From JAWKWA01 sp041397765 (GTDB taxonomy: Bacteria > Pseudomonadota > Alphaproteobacteria > Rhizobiales > Hyphomicrobiaceae): 64,000 nucleotides of DNA. The translations under genes were made by a program, and so were the position numbers. The DNA lies in the NCBI GenBank assembly GCA_041397765.1, contig JAWKWA010000015.1:1-64000 (forward strand), written 5' to 3'. Positions 46,173 to 56,579 of this stretch are shown here, piece after piece (position 1 is the first letter of the stretch; each line of letters begins with the position of its first letter). Below the pieces are notes generated by a model. The model did no database searches. It was not told where the DNA came from and saw nothing but the letters and a program-made list of their open reading frames with translations.

Positions 46173-46679
46173 GCCGGGCAAGGAATGCGCGGGTCGGCGA
46201 GGCCGCTCGCCGTGCCGGTTCTGCGCGCCGCGCCGATGCGCCGCCACCGCTCCACTTCGGCTGATCTGCGCCTGTTCAAGTCGATCTGGCCGATTTTCAG
46301 CAAATTCCCGACACAATTCTGCCATCCTCCCAGTCGTTCCGCGCCGGGCCTTAGATTGGTCAAATTGAAGGGAGAGAAACGCTCCCGGATCGCGCGGGGG
46401 TGAAAGACCAGGCTCAAGTCCAAGACCGGAATGGTCGCCTCCAGGGGCGACGGCGAGGGGAGAGGCCGGCGGGTCCCGCGAGGAAGACGCGGGCGGCCGC
46501 GGGGATCGCCCTCGAGCGGGCAGGCGCCGACGGCGTCTGGCCTCGCAAGGAAGGCATCCCGCGATCCATGACAAGCGGGCATCGGCTTTCTTCAGAGGGC
46601 GCATGCGTCCGGCGCGACCGGCCGTCGGCGCGAGCAAGGTCATCCGTGTCCTGCCGCGACAGGCAGTGTGGGGGTTTCG
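46173..46679. other. Intergenic region between PBP and the four-TM protein gene
   Basis: About 500 bases without a supported gene. It includes an AT-richer stretch (46260-46380) that could hold a promoter for the downstream gene. I could not name a definite -35/-10 pair. GTGGGGGTTTCG just before 46680 is the likely ribosome binding region. Confidence 0.4.
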
Positions 46680-49600
46680 ATGAGTGAACGTGGCGAGACG
46701 AGCTTTCCGACCGGTGCCAGCTCACGCACCATCCGGCTCAATCCGGTTCTGGCCGGTGGCGAGCCGGCCCGGCCAGAGGAGAAGCGGCCGGCCGACATGA
46801 AGCGGATCCTGCTCGTCAGCGGCCTTGGCGTGCTGTCCTGGATCTCGACCTATGTCGGCATGCTGGAGCTCATCCAGGCCAATCTCGGTGGTCTCGACTT
46901 CATCATGAAGATCGTCGTCGGCATGGCCGTCGCCATGTTGATGCTGATGATCATCTGGCTGCTCGATCAGATCTTCGCGCCGATCAACACCGCGACGAAG
47001 ATGCTTTTCGTGTTCGGATACCTGTTCCTGACGACGATCTCCGTCGGCTTCGGGTTCGGCTTCTACTGGAAATACCTGGAATCGCGCTCGGAGGCGTCGC
47101 GCTCGGCCGAATCGGCTGTCGTCCAGGTGCAATCCTCGCTGCACGGCGCCGAGACCCGGCTCGCCCAGCTCCAGACCACGCTCGACGTCCTGACCGAGAT
47201 CTCCAAGAGGAAGGCCGACGACGAGGTCGCCAAGGGCAATTCGTGCCCCAACAGCCGACCGGGCGATGGCCCGCGCCGACGCCTGCGCGAGGCCGACGCC
47301 ACGCGCTTCGCCTTTGCCAGCCAGTTCATCCACGAGCGCATCGCCGCCGTGCGCACCGAAGTGGCGAGCCTCGATACCGACCTCGCCAAGGTGACGATGC
47401 AGGACAAGAGCACGATCGATCCGGCGACCGGCACGCGCAACCTGTTCATGCAGGACCTCAGCCGCCGTCTCGACCGGGCGACGACGGGCTTCAACGCCTT
47501 CCGCACCGATCCCCAGCTGCGTCAGTTCCGCGCCGATTTCGCCGAGCGCGCCGAGAAGGTGAACTTCTCCGACGAGCAGGGCGGCCAGTTCACCTGCCCC
47601 GACGTCCAGCTCCAGACGGCGCTGCGCGGCGTCGTGCGCGCCATGGACGAACTGCCCCAGCTCGAAAAGCCGACCATCGCCTCGGTCGAGGGCGCGGAGG
47701 CGACCATCGAGGCCTTCCGTCGCCTGATGGTGACCATCACCGGCGCCATCCAGCTGAAGCTGCCGCCCTCGGCCGACGAGATCCGCGCCGAGCAGCAGCG
47801 CGCCGTCCGCTCCGCCGAGAGCCATACTGCGAGCGCCTTCGACGGCGTCTCGGCCGGACTTGGCAAGCGCGACTGGATCCCGCTGATGGTCGCCGTCTTC
47901 GTCGACTTCTGCCTGCTGCTGGTCTCGATCAGCCGGCCGGTCAACCGCTTCGTCCGCCTCACCGACAAGATGCGCGCCGCCCAGGAATGGCCGGTCATCG
48001 AGATCCTCGGCAAGTTCCACGGCATCCACGAGGACGAGACCATCCGCAAGACCTTCGAGGTGCTGCGCCATGTCGTGTTCGATTTCCGCGGCGTCTATTA
48101 TGCGGCGATCCCGCTGAACGGGGGCGACAACAACGACGACGGCGCCGGCGGCGAGAGCCCGGCCGCCATGGAGGCCTATCTCCTCAACAACCTCTTCACC
48201 AGCTTCGAGAAGGAGAAGATCTTCCGCCGCGTCGCGGTGTCGTTCTTCCCCAATTCCTTCATCCGCAAGCGGCTCGGCCAGCAGCGCAGCAAATATGCCG
48301 AGGTCGAGGCCTTCCGCGTCTTCCGCTTCAACGACGGTGCCTGGCCGGAGATGATCCTCTCGGCCATCATGGGCGCGGCCAAGCGGGTCGAGGCCGAACA
48401 GCGCCGGCTCAAGGCCATCCGCGACCGCGAGGAGGAGGAGGCGGCGATCCTCAGGGCCGAGGAGCTGCGCCGTCAGCGCAAGGCCTCGCGCAAGCTGTGG
48501 CCGTTCGGCGCCAGCGGGGCGACGGCCGCTGTCGGCACGACGGGGGCAGCGACGTCGGCTGGCGCGGCCAAGTCCGCCGAGCCGACGCTCGAGGGGCCGT
48601 TCACCGGCATGGCCGCCGAGGATGAGGGCGACGAGACCGAGACCATGGCGAGCGCGACGGCGACCGCCGCGGCCTCCCCCGACATGGCGGACGGACCCAC
48701 GGCCTCGGCCGAGCGGCGCACGCCCGACGGCCCCGGCTACGAGGTCACCGAGATGCTGAGCCATTTCCGCATGATGATGGACCAGCAGCGCGCCATCATC
48801 GAGCAGCAGAACGCCACCATCGAGGAGCTCGCCCGCACGCAGCGCGCGACGCTGGCCGCCGGTCGCGGCGACCGTCTGGCCGAGCGTCTCGGCGGCCTCG
48901 ACGAGATCACGGGTCGCGCGCCGAAGGGCGGCGATGGGGATCGCGGCGGCGATCGCGGTCTCGACTTCGATGGTCACGCGGACGGCGTCAATGGTCACGC
49001 TGTCAACGGACACTCTGTCCGCGGTCACGCCGTCAACGGTGAGGCTCACGACTGGCTCGGCGACCGTGCCGAGACCCGCCGGTCCGCCGAGGAGGATCGC
49101 GTCGGCAGGGCGGGGACCGGCGCCATCCGGCGGGGTCGCAGCTATCACGACGCGCCGAGCCCCGAGAGCTTCGCCCCCGATGCGTCCGCGCTTGCCGGGC
49201 GCGGCCGGATGGGCGCTGCAACCGAGGGCACGGCCTCAGCGGCCACGACGGTCCGGCCTGCCACCGCGACCCCGGCGGGCGATCGCGCCGCCTTTGCCGC
49301 CCGCACGCCCGAGACCGTGGTGGCGATGCCGCCCCGGGGCACCGAGATGCGGGTCGCCGCCAATGGCGACGGCTCCGGCGAGGCTGCGGCCTTCCCATTC
49401 CAGGCCGGCGAGACACCGTCTCACGCGTCTCTGGCCCACTCGTCTCCGGCGCATCCGTCCTCGGCGAGCGACGCCGCGGCGCTCGCCGCCCGCGCCACAC
49501 GGGGCCTGCCGCCCGAGGTGGCCGTGCTGCCACGGGCGCGCGTCAATGGCCAGCAGAGCAGCGGTTTCGTGCCGAGCCTCGACCAGCGCGAGCCGATCCG

Positions 49601-50114
49601 GCCGATGGTCGCCGAGCCGACGCCGGTGACGCCGCAGTTCGGTCCGGCCGTCCGCCTCTCGGCGGAGCGGGCCGCCAACGACCTCGCCGCGCCTGCGGAC
49701 GTCAGCGCGGTCGCGGACGGTGCAATCGTCTCGACGCCGGCCGAGCTGACGAGCTTCCTCGATGCGGTGACGCGCCGCACCGGCCGTCCCGAGGCGGGCG
49801 GCGCGACAGCGGCGGTCTTCGCCGGCGAGCCCTCGCTCGCCTCGCCGGCCGTGCGCGAGCCCGACGAGATCATCGTGCTCGGCAACCGGTCGGCCGAGAG
49901 CCTTGCCCGCGAAGAGGCTCGGGCCCATGCCGAGGTCGCAGCCGAGCAGAGCCGCGTGCTGGGCGGTTTCGAGCCCGGCGACGACGTCCTCGATCGCGAC
50001 GGCGGCGATGCGGCCGACGACCTGATGCCCTCCGAAAGCGCGGAGATCGATCATCAGAGCATCACCGAATGGTTCAGCCGCGACCGCAGCAAGGGCAAGG
50101 CCGGCCGCGGCTAA
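46680..50114 (+). CDS. Large four-TM protein with periplasmic coiled coil and long disordered tail
   Basis: A protein of 1144 residues. Three TM helices lie near residues 42-62, 74-98 and 106-130 (for example FIMKIVVGMAVAMLMLMIIW). A periplasmic, mostly helical domain (about 131-395) follows, with two cysteines in NSCPNSR and FTCPDVQ that could form a disulfide. A fourth TM is at about 398-418 (WIPLMVAVFVDFCLLLVSIS). The cytoplasmic part has a helical region, coiled coils near 565-605 (EEEEAAILRAEELRRQRKAS) and 685-715 (MDQQRAIIEQQNATIEEL), then ~400 residues of Ala/Gly/Pro-rich disordered sequence with a short VNGH repeat. I do not recognise the family. The build looks like a scaffold coupling the cell wall to the cytoplasm. 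It is upstream of a small soluble protein gene and downstream of a PBP gene. Confidence 0.75.
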   Translation: MSERGETSFPTGASSRTIRLNPVLAGGEPARPEEKRPADMKRILLVSGLGVLSWISTYVGMLELIQANLGGLDFIMKIVVGMAVAMLMLMIIWLLDQIFAPINTATKMLFVFGYLFLTTISVGFGFGFYWKYLESRSEASRSAESAVVQVQSSLHGAETRLAQLQTTLDVLTEISKRKADDEVAKGNSCPNSRPGDGPRRRLREADATRFAFASQFIHERIAAVRTEVASLDTDLAKVTMQDKSTIDPATGTRNLFMQDLSRRLDRATTGFNAFRTDPQLRQFRADFAERAEKVNFSDEQGGQFTCPDVQLQTALRGVVRAMDELPQLEKPTIASVEGAEATIEAFRRLMVTITGAIQLKLPPSADEIRAEQQRAVRSAESHTASAFDGVSAGLGKRDWIPLMVAVFVDFCLLLVSISRPVNRFVRLTDKMRAAQEWPVIEILGKFHGIHEDETIRKTFEVLRHVVFDFRGVYYAAIPLNGGDNNDDGAGGESPAAMEAYLLNNLFTSFEKEKIFRRVAVSFFPNSFIRKRLGQQRSKYAEVEAFRVFRFNDGAWPEMILSAIMGAAKRVEAEQRRLKAIRDREEEEAAILRAEELRRQRKASRKLWPFGASGATAAVGTTGAATSAGAAKSAEPTLEGPFTGMAAEDEGDETETMASATATAAASPDMADGPTASAERRTPDGPGYEVTEMLSHFRMMMDQQRAIIEQQNATIEELARTQRATLAAGRGDRLAERLGGLDEITGRAPKGGDGDRGGDRGLDFDGHADGVNGHAVNGHSVRGHAVNGEAHDWLGDRAETRRSAEEDRVGRAGTGAIRRGRSYHDAPSPESFAPDASALAGRGRMGAATEGTASAATTVRPATATPAGDRAAFAARTPETVVAMPPRGTEMRVAANGDGSGEAAAFPFQAGETPSHASLAHSSPAHPSSASDAAALAARATRGLPPEVAVLPRARVNGQQSSGFVPSLDQREPIRPMVAEPTPVTPQFGPAVRLSAERAANDLAAPADVSAVADGAIVSTPAELTSFLDAVTRRTGRPEAGGATAAVFAGEPSLASPAVREPDEIIVLGNRSAESLAREEARAHAEVAAEQSRVLGGFEPGDDVLDRDGGDAADDLMPSESAEIDHQSITEWFSRDRSKGKAGRG

Positions 50115-50283
50115 CCGGGCGCAACGAGGCGCGGGCGGCCGACCGTCCGCGCCGGTGCCGGGTAATTCTCCCCGGCCAGCGGGTTCAACGGCTTTTTAAC
50201 CCTGATCCCGCATCAATTGGTCATCAAAGGAAGGGTGGTTCACCGGGCTCCGGACCACTCAACTCATCAGGGCGGAACGTCAG

Positions 50284-50925
50284 ATGAATTTTCTCGAGAA
50301 TGCGCGCCAGGCGAGGCTCGTCCGGAAAGAGGAGAAGGAAGAGAACGTCACGCGTTTCCTCGGCTACTACCTCGACCGCCTGAGCGTCAGCGAGGCGCCC
50401 GATCCGACCGAGCGGATCGCCACCGTGATCGCCCGCTCGCCCCGCTCCCCCGTCGCCCGCTCGATCATGGCGCTCGCGCCCGAGCTCCGCGACCAGGATC
50501 TGCTCGTCAAAGTGGTCTTCGCCAAGCTCGATCCGGCCGACGCGCTGGCCGGCTTCATCGACCTCGCCGTGCCGGCGACCAGCGAGAAGCCGCTGTGCAT
50601 GCTGCGCTGGGCGCGCAATCCGGCCCTCATCGACGCCCATGAGCAGCTCGTGCTCGGCAGCGCCATGTGCTGGCTCGGCGACAGCATGCGCCGCGAGCCG
50701 GAGAACCGCGACGCCTACGAGCTGTTCGAGACCTGCAACGGCGAGATCGCGCGCCGCACCAGCCTGTCCTTCCGCGCGCTGTGGGAGGCGAGCGCCTCGG
50801 TGCCGTTCAGCCGGTTCCGCACCAACGCCTCGGGTCTCGGCCACGAGGTCGATCTCAGCGACACGAACCCGGTCGCCGAGCTGATGCTCGGCCGCTCGAC
50901 GACGACGGCGAGCACCCGTCACTGA
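50284..50925 (+). CDS. Soluble helical hypothetical protein downstream of the four-TM protein
   Basis: A protein of 213 residues starting MNFLENARQARLVRKEEKEE. It is predicted mainly helical, with no signal peptide or TM helix. Segments such as SPVARSIMALAPELRDQDLL and AMCWLGDSMRREPENRDAYE look like HEAT/TPR-type helical pairs. Not recognised. It lies 170 bases after the four-TM protein gene, in the same direction, so it may be part of the same unit and act at the cytoplasmic face. Intact, with a start typical of the codon use of its neighbours. Confidence 0.65.
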   Translation: MNFLENARQARLVRKEEKEENVTRFLGYYLDRLSVSEAPDPTERIATVIARSPRSPVARSIMALAPELRDQDLLVKVVFAKLDPADALAGFIDLAVPATSEKPLCMLRWARNPALIDAHEQLVLGSAMCWLGDSMRREPENRDAYELFETCNGEIARRTSLSFRALWEASASVPFSRFRTNASGLGHEVDLSDTNPVAELMLGRSTTTASTRH

Positions 50926-51328
50926 CGGGGGTTTTCCCGCCCATTGCCGGATCCCGGCCGTATCGTCGCGGGCCGCGTCCTCGAGCAGGGCGCGGCCCGT
51001 CCTCGTCATGGACGGGCGCGCAGTCATGCGGCTCATGTAACTCTGCGCTCCACAGCCGTTACGCATTGGCCATGGTTTCGACACGTAATCGGGTGTAATC
51101 TTCTCACCGGAAGTTCGCGGCCTTGCGAGGAGGCTGCGGACCTGACCGGGGGATCGCCGATGCGAGCGGCGGTCTCGACCCCTCGGCGGCAAGACGACGA
51201 CGGGCAACCGGGAAATTGACTGCCGGAACACGGGACGACGGGCCCGGCCCGCACTCGAGGCGGGCGACCGTCGCCATGCCGGGTGCGGCTGCGGTCCGCG
51301 ACCCTTCGATCGAAGCGGAGAGGTTGCA
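50926..51328. other. Intergenic region upstream of the alpha-2-macroglobulin gene
   Basis: About 400 bases with no supported gene. The relatively AT-rich segment 51040-51110 is the likely promoter region of the alpha-2-macroglobulin-pbpC operon. No inverted repeat was noticed. Confidence 0.4.
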
Positions 51329-54300
51329 ATGTCGCTCATGCGCAGTTTCGTACTGCTGTTTCTCGTCCTCGCCTCCAGCCTGCCGACACCAGCAGCGGCC
51401 GAAAGCCGCCTCATCCGCTACGATGAGCTGTCGCGCGAGGCCGACCGCTATCTGACGCGGCTGCGGATCATCCAGCGCCCCGCCGACAACCGGCCGGCGG
51501 CGGCATTCATCCGCCAGGGCCAGATCGCCGCCCAGGCCGGCGACATGCGCCGCGCCATCTCCGACTACGAGACCGCGCTCGCCATCGACGCGCGCGACGG
51601 CGCCACCTGGCTCGCTCTGTCGCGGGCGCTCGCCGGCACGCTGTCGATCTCCGACGACGAGAAATACGATCTCCAGGAACGCGCCACGGCTGCGGCCTTC
51701 ATCGCCTATCAGCGCAGCGATGCGCCGGCCGACAAGGCCGAGGCGCTCGGCCAGCTCGCCGGCACATTGAAGGAGCGCTCGCTGTTCCGCGCCGCGCTCG
51801 ATGCCTACAAGCTGAGCCTCGGCCTCGCCGAGGTGAAGGCCATCCGCGACGCCTATGACCAGCTCCTCGCCGAGCACGGCTTCCGCATCCTCGACTATAC
51901 CGTCGATGCCGACGCCGAGGCGCCGCGCCTGTGCGTGCAGTTCTCCGACGAGCTCGGCAAGGGCCAGGTCGACTTCGCCAAATTCGTCTCGGTCGACGGC
52001 CGCGACCCACAGACCGTGACCGCCCGCAACAGCGAGCTGTGCATCGAGGGCCTTCTGCACGGCCAGCGCTATCAGGTCGACATCCGCGCCGGGCTTCCCT
52101 CCGCCGTCGAGGAGACCCTCGCCAAGACGGCGGCGCTGTCGATCTATGTCCGCGACCGCTCGGCCAGCGTGCGCTTCACCGGTCGCAGCTATGTGCTTCC
52201 CAACAAGGGTCAGCAGGGCATTCCGCTCGTCACCGTCAACACCGACAGCGTCGATGTCGAGATCTACCGCGTGAACGACCGACGCCTCGCCGACGCGGTG
52301 CAGGACGGCGACATCGCCAGCCAGTATTCGGGCTACCAGATCGAGACGCTGAAATCGCGCTCGGGCGAGGCCGTCTGGCATGGCCGGATGCCCGTGCGCA
52401 TGCAGCTCAACCAGGAGGTGACGACCGCCTTCCCGTTGAGCGACACGGTCCCCTCGCTGAAGCCGGGCGTCTATGTGATGCTCGCCGACGCGACCAATTC
52501 GACGGCCAACGATTGGGAGCAGAAGGCCACCCAGTGGTTCATCGTCTCCGATCTCGGCCTGACGGCGCTCTCGGGCGACGACGGCGTCAATGTCTTCGTG
52601 CGCTCGCTGGAGACGGCGGCCGGCAAGCCGGGCGTCACGGTCAAGCTCGTCGCCCGCAGCAACGAGGTGCTCGGCACGCTCGTCACCGACGAGAGCGGCC
52701 ATGCCCGCTTCGAACCCGGCCTCTCGCGCGGCGAAGGCGGCCTCGCCCCGGCGGTGCTGACCGCTGACACTGGCGAGGGCGACTTCGCGTTCCTCGACCT
52801 GACGACCGGGGCCTTCGACCTCTCCGATCGCGGCGTCGCGGGCCGGCCGGCACCGGGGCCGATGGACGGCTTCCTCTATGCCGAGCGTGGCGTCTACCGG
52901 CCGGGTGAGAGCGTGCATCTCTCCGCACTCGTCCGCGACCGTCGCGGCGATGCCGTCGCCGCCATTCCGGTGACCCTGAAGGTCTTCCGGCCGGACGGTG
53001 TCGAGCATGTCTCGCTGATCCTTCCCGACCAGGGCCTCGGCGGCCGCACGACCGCCCTGCGTCTCGCCGACGGCGCGATGACAGGCACCTGGCGGGCGCG
53101 GCTCTATTCCGATCCGGCCGGCGACCCGGTCGCCGAAACGTCCTTCCTCGTCGAGGACTATGTCCCTGAGCGCCTCGACCTCGTGCTGACACCGGACGCC
53201 AGCTTCACCGCCGGCGAGGGTGGCAAGGTGAAGGCCGAGGGGCGCTATCTCTACGGCCCGCCGGCGGCCAATCTCGCGGTCGAGGGCGATGTGCTGGTGA
53301 CGCTGTCGAGCAGCGGCTTGCCGGGCTTTGCCGGCTATCAGTTCGGTCTCTCCGACGAGCAGGTGACGCCGGTGCGCGCCACGCTCGAGGGGTTGCCCGA
53401 CACCGACGACCAGGGCGTCGCCACGCTCCCGATCAAGCTGCCGGCGCTGCAGCGCACGACGCGGCTGCTCGAGGCGCGGCTGAATCTGAGGCTGCGCGAG
53501 CCGAGCGGGCGCACCATCGAGCGCAGCGTGACCGTGCCGATCGCGCCCGAGGGACCGGTGATCGGCATCAAGGAGCTGTTCGACGGGAATGTCGAGCGCG
53601 GCACGCCGGCCCGCTTCGAGATCACCATGGTCGGTGCCGACGGCCAGGCGGTGTCGCCCAAGGGGTTGAAATGGGAGTTGAAGCGCATCGAGCGCACCTA
53701 CCAGTGGTACGGGCGCAACGGCTACTGGAACTATGAGCCCGTCACCTACACGACGCGCGTCGCCGACGGCATCATCGACACCGAGACGGGACCGGCGACC
53801 ATCGAGCGCCCCGTCGACTGGGGCAGCTATGTCCTCGAGGTGTCGACCGAGGACCCGGCTGGCCCGGCCTCCAGCGTCTCCTTCTATGCCGGCTGGTATG
53901 GTGCGGAGAATGCCGACAGTCCGGAAGTCCTGCAGATGGGCCTCGACAAGGCGAGCTACCAGCCCGGCGAGACGGCGCGTCTCTCGATCGTGCCGGAAGG
54001 GGCCGGCCACCTCGTCGTCGCGGTCCTGCGCGAGGGGCTGATCTCCTATCAGGAGACCGACATCGCCGAGGGCGGCGGCACCGTCGATCTGACGGTCGAC
54101 GCCGGCTGGGCGCCCGGCGCCTACGTCACCGCCATGCTCTACCGGCCGATGGACATCGCCGCCAAACGCATGCCGAGCCGCTCCATCGGCGTCGCCTGGC
54201 TGTCGGTCGATCCGGCCGCACGCTCGCTCGGCGTCAAGCTGGAATTGCCCGACAAGCATCCCTCCGGCGAGCCGCTCGCCGTGCCGGTGACGCTGACCGG

Positions 54301-56572
54301 CCTCGAGCCGGGCGAGGAGGCTTATGTGACGGTCGCGGCCGTCGATGTCGGCATCCTCAATCTCACCCGCTACAAGGCACCCGAGCCCGAGACCTGGTAT
54401 TTCGGTCAGCGGCGCCTCGGCACCGAGATCCGTGACCTCTATGGCCGGCTGATCGACGGCATGCGGGCGGAGCGGGGCGTGGCGCGCTCGGGCGGCGACG
54501 AGGAGCCGCAGAGCGCCATGGGCAGCCCGCCCACCCAGGAGCCGGTGGCGCTGTTCTCCGGCCTTCTCAAGGTCGATGCCGAGGGCAAGGCGACGGCGAC
54601 ATTCGACCTGCCGGAGTTCAACGGCACGGTCCGCTTCATGGCGGTCGCCTGGTCGAAATCCCGCGTCGGTCACGCCGCCGCCGATCTCATCGTGCGCGAT
54701 CCGGTGGCGATGCTCGTATCCGGCCCGCGCTTCATGATCCTCGGCGACGTGGCGAGCCTCATCCTCGACATGCACAATGTCGAGGGCGCGGCCGGCGACT
54801 ACCATCTGGTGGTCGAGGGCGTCGACGAGGACGGTACGGCCGTCGCCGGGCTCGACCGCCAGGTGGCGCTCGGCACCGGCGAGCGCAAGCTCGAGACCAT
54901 GACGCTGAAGGCCGACCATATGGGCCTTGCCAGCTACACCGTCCGGTTGACCGGACCTGGCGAGATCGACGTCGCACGCGCCTTCGGCGTCGAGGTCAAG
55001 GCGCCGGCGAACGACGTGCACCGCTCGACGGTGCAGACGCTCGCTGCCGGCACCGGCCGGATCACCGTCTCGGCCGACGTGCTCGGCGATCTCATCCCCG
55101 AGCGCTCGCGCGTGACGGTGACGGTCGGTCCTGCCGCCGAGTTCGACGTGCCCGGCCTCCTCGCCGCGCTCGACCGCTATCCCTATGGCTGCGCCGAGCA
55201 GACGACGAGCCGGGCCCTGCCGCTGCTTTATCTGAACTCGGTCGCCGCGGAGATCGGCGTCACCGGCGAGGACAAGGCCCGCGAGCGCATCGAGCAGGCG
55301 ATCGCGCGCCTCTTCGACATGCAGGATGCGAGCGGCGCCTTCGGTCTGTGGGGTCCCGGCAGCAGCGACATGTGGCTGTCGGCCTATGTGACCGACTTCC
55401 TGACCAGGGCGAAGGAGCAGGGCTATCAGGTTCCGGTCCGGCCGTTCGGCCTCGCGCTCGACCGCCTGCAGAACTCGGTCGCCGTCGCGACCGATTTCGA
55501 GCGTGGCGGTGAGGCGATCGCCTATGCGCTCTATGTGCTGGCACGCAACGGCCGCGCGCCGATCGGCGACCTGCGCTACTACGCCGACACCCGGATCGAC
55601 CACTTCTCGACCGGGCTCGCCCAGGCGCAGATCGGCGCCGCGCTCGCCATGTATGGCGACACCGAGCGGGCCGAGCGGGTGTTCCGCACCGCGCTCGATG
55701 CCTTCGAGATCTCGGTCTCGCCCGATGGCCGGCGCGACTATGGCTCGACCCTCAGGGATGGTGCCGCGGCACTCACCTTGATCGCCGAGACCCGCTCGTC
55801 GGCGTCCGACCAGTCGCGTCTTGCCCATCTCGTCGCCGAGGCGCGGCTCGGCCGCACCTATACCTCGACGCAGGAGAACGCCTGGATGCTGCTCGCGGCA
55901 CGCGCGCTCATCGAGGAGGGACGGGACATTCGCCTGAAAGTCGGCGGCGTCGAGCAGACGGGCACCATCATGCGTGGCCTTGGTGCCCGTGATCTGGCGG
56001 GCGGGCCGCTCACGATCGAGAATTCGAGCGATCGGGAGCTCAGGGCCGTCGTCACCGTGACCGGCGAATCGCGGGTTCCCGAGCCGAAGATGGCGAGCGG
56101 TCTCGCCGTCGAGCGCAGCTTCTACACGCTCGATGGCAACGAGGTGGCCGACATCGGCCGCTCGGAGGCGATCGTGAAGCAGAACGACCGCTTCGTCGTC
56201 GTGCTGAAGGTGACGGCGAGCGACGCCGTGTCGGGGCGGGTGCTGCTCGTCGACCGCCTGCCGGCGGGCTTCGAGATCGAGAACCCGCGCCTCGTCGAGG
56301 GCGGCAGCATCGCGGCGCTGCCCTGGCTCGACAAGACGAGCGCGCCCGAGCATGCCGAGTTCCGGGACGACCGTTTCGTCGCGGCCTTCGACCTCTCGGG
56401 CACGCGGTCCGACAACGCCGCCGAGAAGGGCGAGGCGACCGTCGCCTATGTGGTGCGCGCCGTCACGCCCGGCGAGTTCATGCTGCCGGCGGCGACCGTC
56501 GAGGACATGTACCGGCCCGAGCGCTTCGCCCGGACGGACGCGCATTCGCTGATCATCGAGACGGTCCGCTGA
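51329..56572 (+). CDS. Bacterial alpha-2-macroglobulin family protein
   Basis: A protein of 1747 residues. A signal peptide (FVLLFLVLASSLPTPAAA) without a lipobox Cys predicts a soluble periplasmic protein, unlike the E. coli lipoprotein YfhM. Residues ~45-180 include a TPR-like helical pair (GQIAAQAGDMRRAISDYETA). Macroglobulin-like beta domains follow, e.g. FLYAERGVYRPGESVHLSAL, the usual start of a core MG domain. The thioester motif YPYGCAEQTTSR (CxEQ, Cys near residue 1288) is intact in the alpha/alpha toroid, so the protein can trap an attacking protease covalently. The gene is 7 bases upstream of pbpC; in many proteobacteria this pair is thought to protect the envelope from proteases after the outer membrane is breached. 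Ribosome binding site GGAGAGG lies before the ATG. Confidence 0.93.
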   Translation: MSLMRSFVLLFLVLASSLPTPAAAESRLIRYDELSREADRYLTRLRIIQRPADNRPAAAFIRQGQIAAQAGDMRRAISDYETALAIDARDGATWLALSRALAGTLSISDDEKYDLQERATAAAFIAYQRSDAPADKAEALGQLAGTLKERSLFRAALDAYKLSLGLAEVKAIRDAYDQLLAEHGFRILDYTVDADAEAPRLCVQFSDELGKGQVDFAKFVSVDGRDPQTVTARNSELCIEGLLHGQRYQVDIRAGLPSAVEETLAKTAALSIYVRDRSASVRFTGRSYVLPNKGQQGIPLVTVNTDSVDVEIYRVNDRRLADAVQDGDIASQYSGYQIETLKSRSGEAVWHGRMPVRMQLNQEVTTAFPLSDTVPSLKPGVYVMLADATNSTANDWEQKATQWFIVSDLGLTALSGDDGVNVFVRSLETAAGKPGVTVKLVARSNEVLGTLVTDESGHARFEPGLSRGEGGLAPAVLTADTGEGDFAFLDLTTGAFDLSDRGVAGRPAPGPMDGFLYAERGVYRPGESVHLSALVRDRRGDAVAAIPVTLKVFRPDGVEHVSLILPDQGLGGRTTALRLADGAMTGTWRARLYSDPAGDPVAETSFLVEDYVPERLDLVLTPDASFTAGEGGKVKAEGRYLYGPPAANLAVEGDVLVTLSSSGLPGFAGYQFGLSDEQVTPVRATLEGLPDTDDQGVATLPIKLPALQRTTRLLEARLNLRLREPSGRTIERSVTVPIAPEGPVIGIKELFDGNVERGTPARFEITMVGADGQAVSPKGLKWELKRIERTYQWYGRNGYWNYEPVTYTTRVADGIIDTETGPATIERPVDWGSYVLEVSTEDPAGPASSVSFYAGWYGAENADSPEVLQMGLDKASYQPGETARLSIVPEGAGHLVVAVLREGLISYQETDIAEGGGTVDLTVDAGWAPGAYVTAMLYRPMDIAAKRMPSRSIGVAWLSVDPAARSLGVKLELPDKHPSGEPLAVPVTLTGLEPGEEAYVTVAAVDVGILNLTRYKAPEPETWYFGQRRLGTEIRDLYGRLIDGMRAERGVARSGGDEEPQSAMGSPPTQEPVALFSGLLKVDAEGKATATFDLPEFNGTVRFMAVAWSKSRVGHAAADLIVRDPVAMLVSGPRFMILGDVASLILDMHNVEGAAGDYHLVVEGVDEDGTAVAGLDRQVALGTGERKLETMTLKADHMGLASYTVRLTGPGEIDVARAFGVEVKAPANDVHRSTVQTLAAGTGRITVSADVLGDLIPERSRVTVTVGPAAEFDVPGLLAALDRYPYGCAEQTTSRALPLLYLNSVAAEIGVTGEDKARERIEQAIARLFDMQDASGAFGLWGPGSSDMWLSAYVTDFLTRAKEQGYQVPVRPFGLALDRLQNSVAVATDFERGGEAIAYALYVLARNGRAPIGDLRYYADTRIDHFSTGLAQAQIGAALAMYGDTERAERVFRTALDAFEISVSPDGRRDYGSTLRDGAAALTLIAETRSSASDQSRLAHLVAEARLGRTYTSTQENAWMLLAARALIEEGRDIRLKVGGVEQTGTIMRGLGARDLAGGPLTIENSSDRELRAVVTVTGESRVPEPKMASGLAVERSFYTLDGNEVADIGRSEAIVKQNDRFVVVLKVTASDAVSGRVLLVDRLPAGFEIENPRLVEGGSIAALPWLDKTSAPEHAEFRDDRFVAAFDLSGTRSDNAAEKGEATVAYVVRAVTPGEFMLPAATVEDMYRPERFARTDAHSLIIETVR

Positions 56573-56579
56573 GGCGCCG

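Noticed and set aside
43578..46643. Very long minus-strand open frame (over 1000 codons) opposite the PBP gene
   Set aside because: It is the mirror of a high-GC coding sequence; it has no domain, no start context and extreme His/Arg/Gly/Asp content, whereas the plus strand has complete PBP motifs.
46722..49148. Minus-strand frame of about 800 codons opposite the four-TM protein gene
   Set aside because: No hydrophobic segments or motifs, and composition typical of an antisense shadow.
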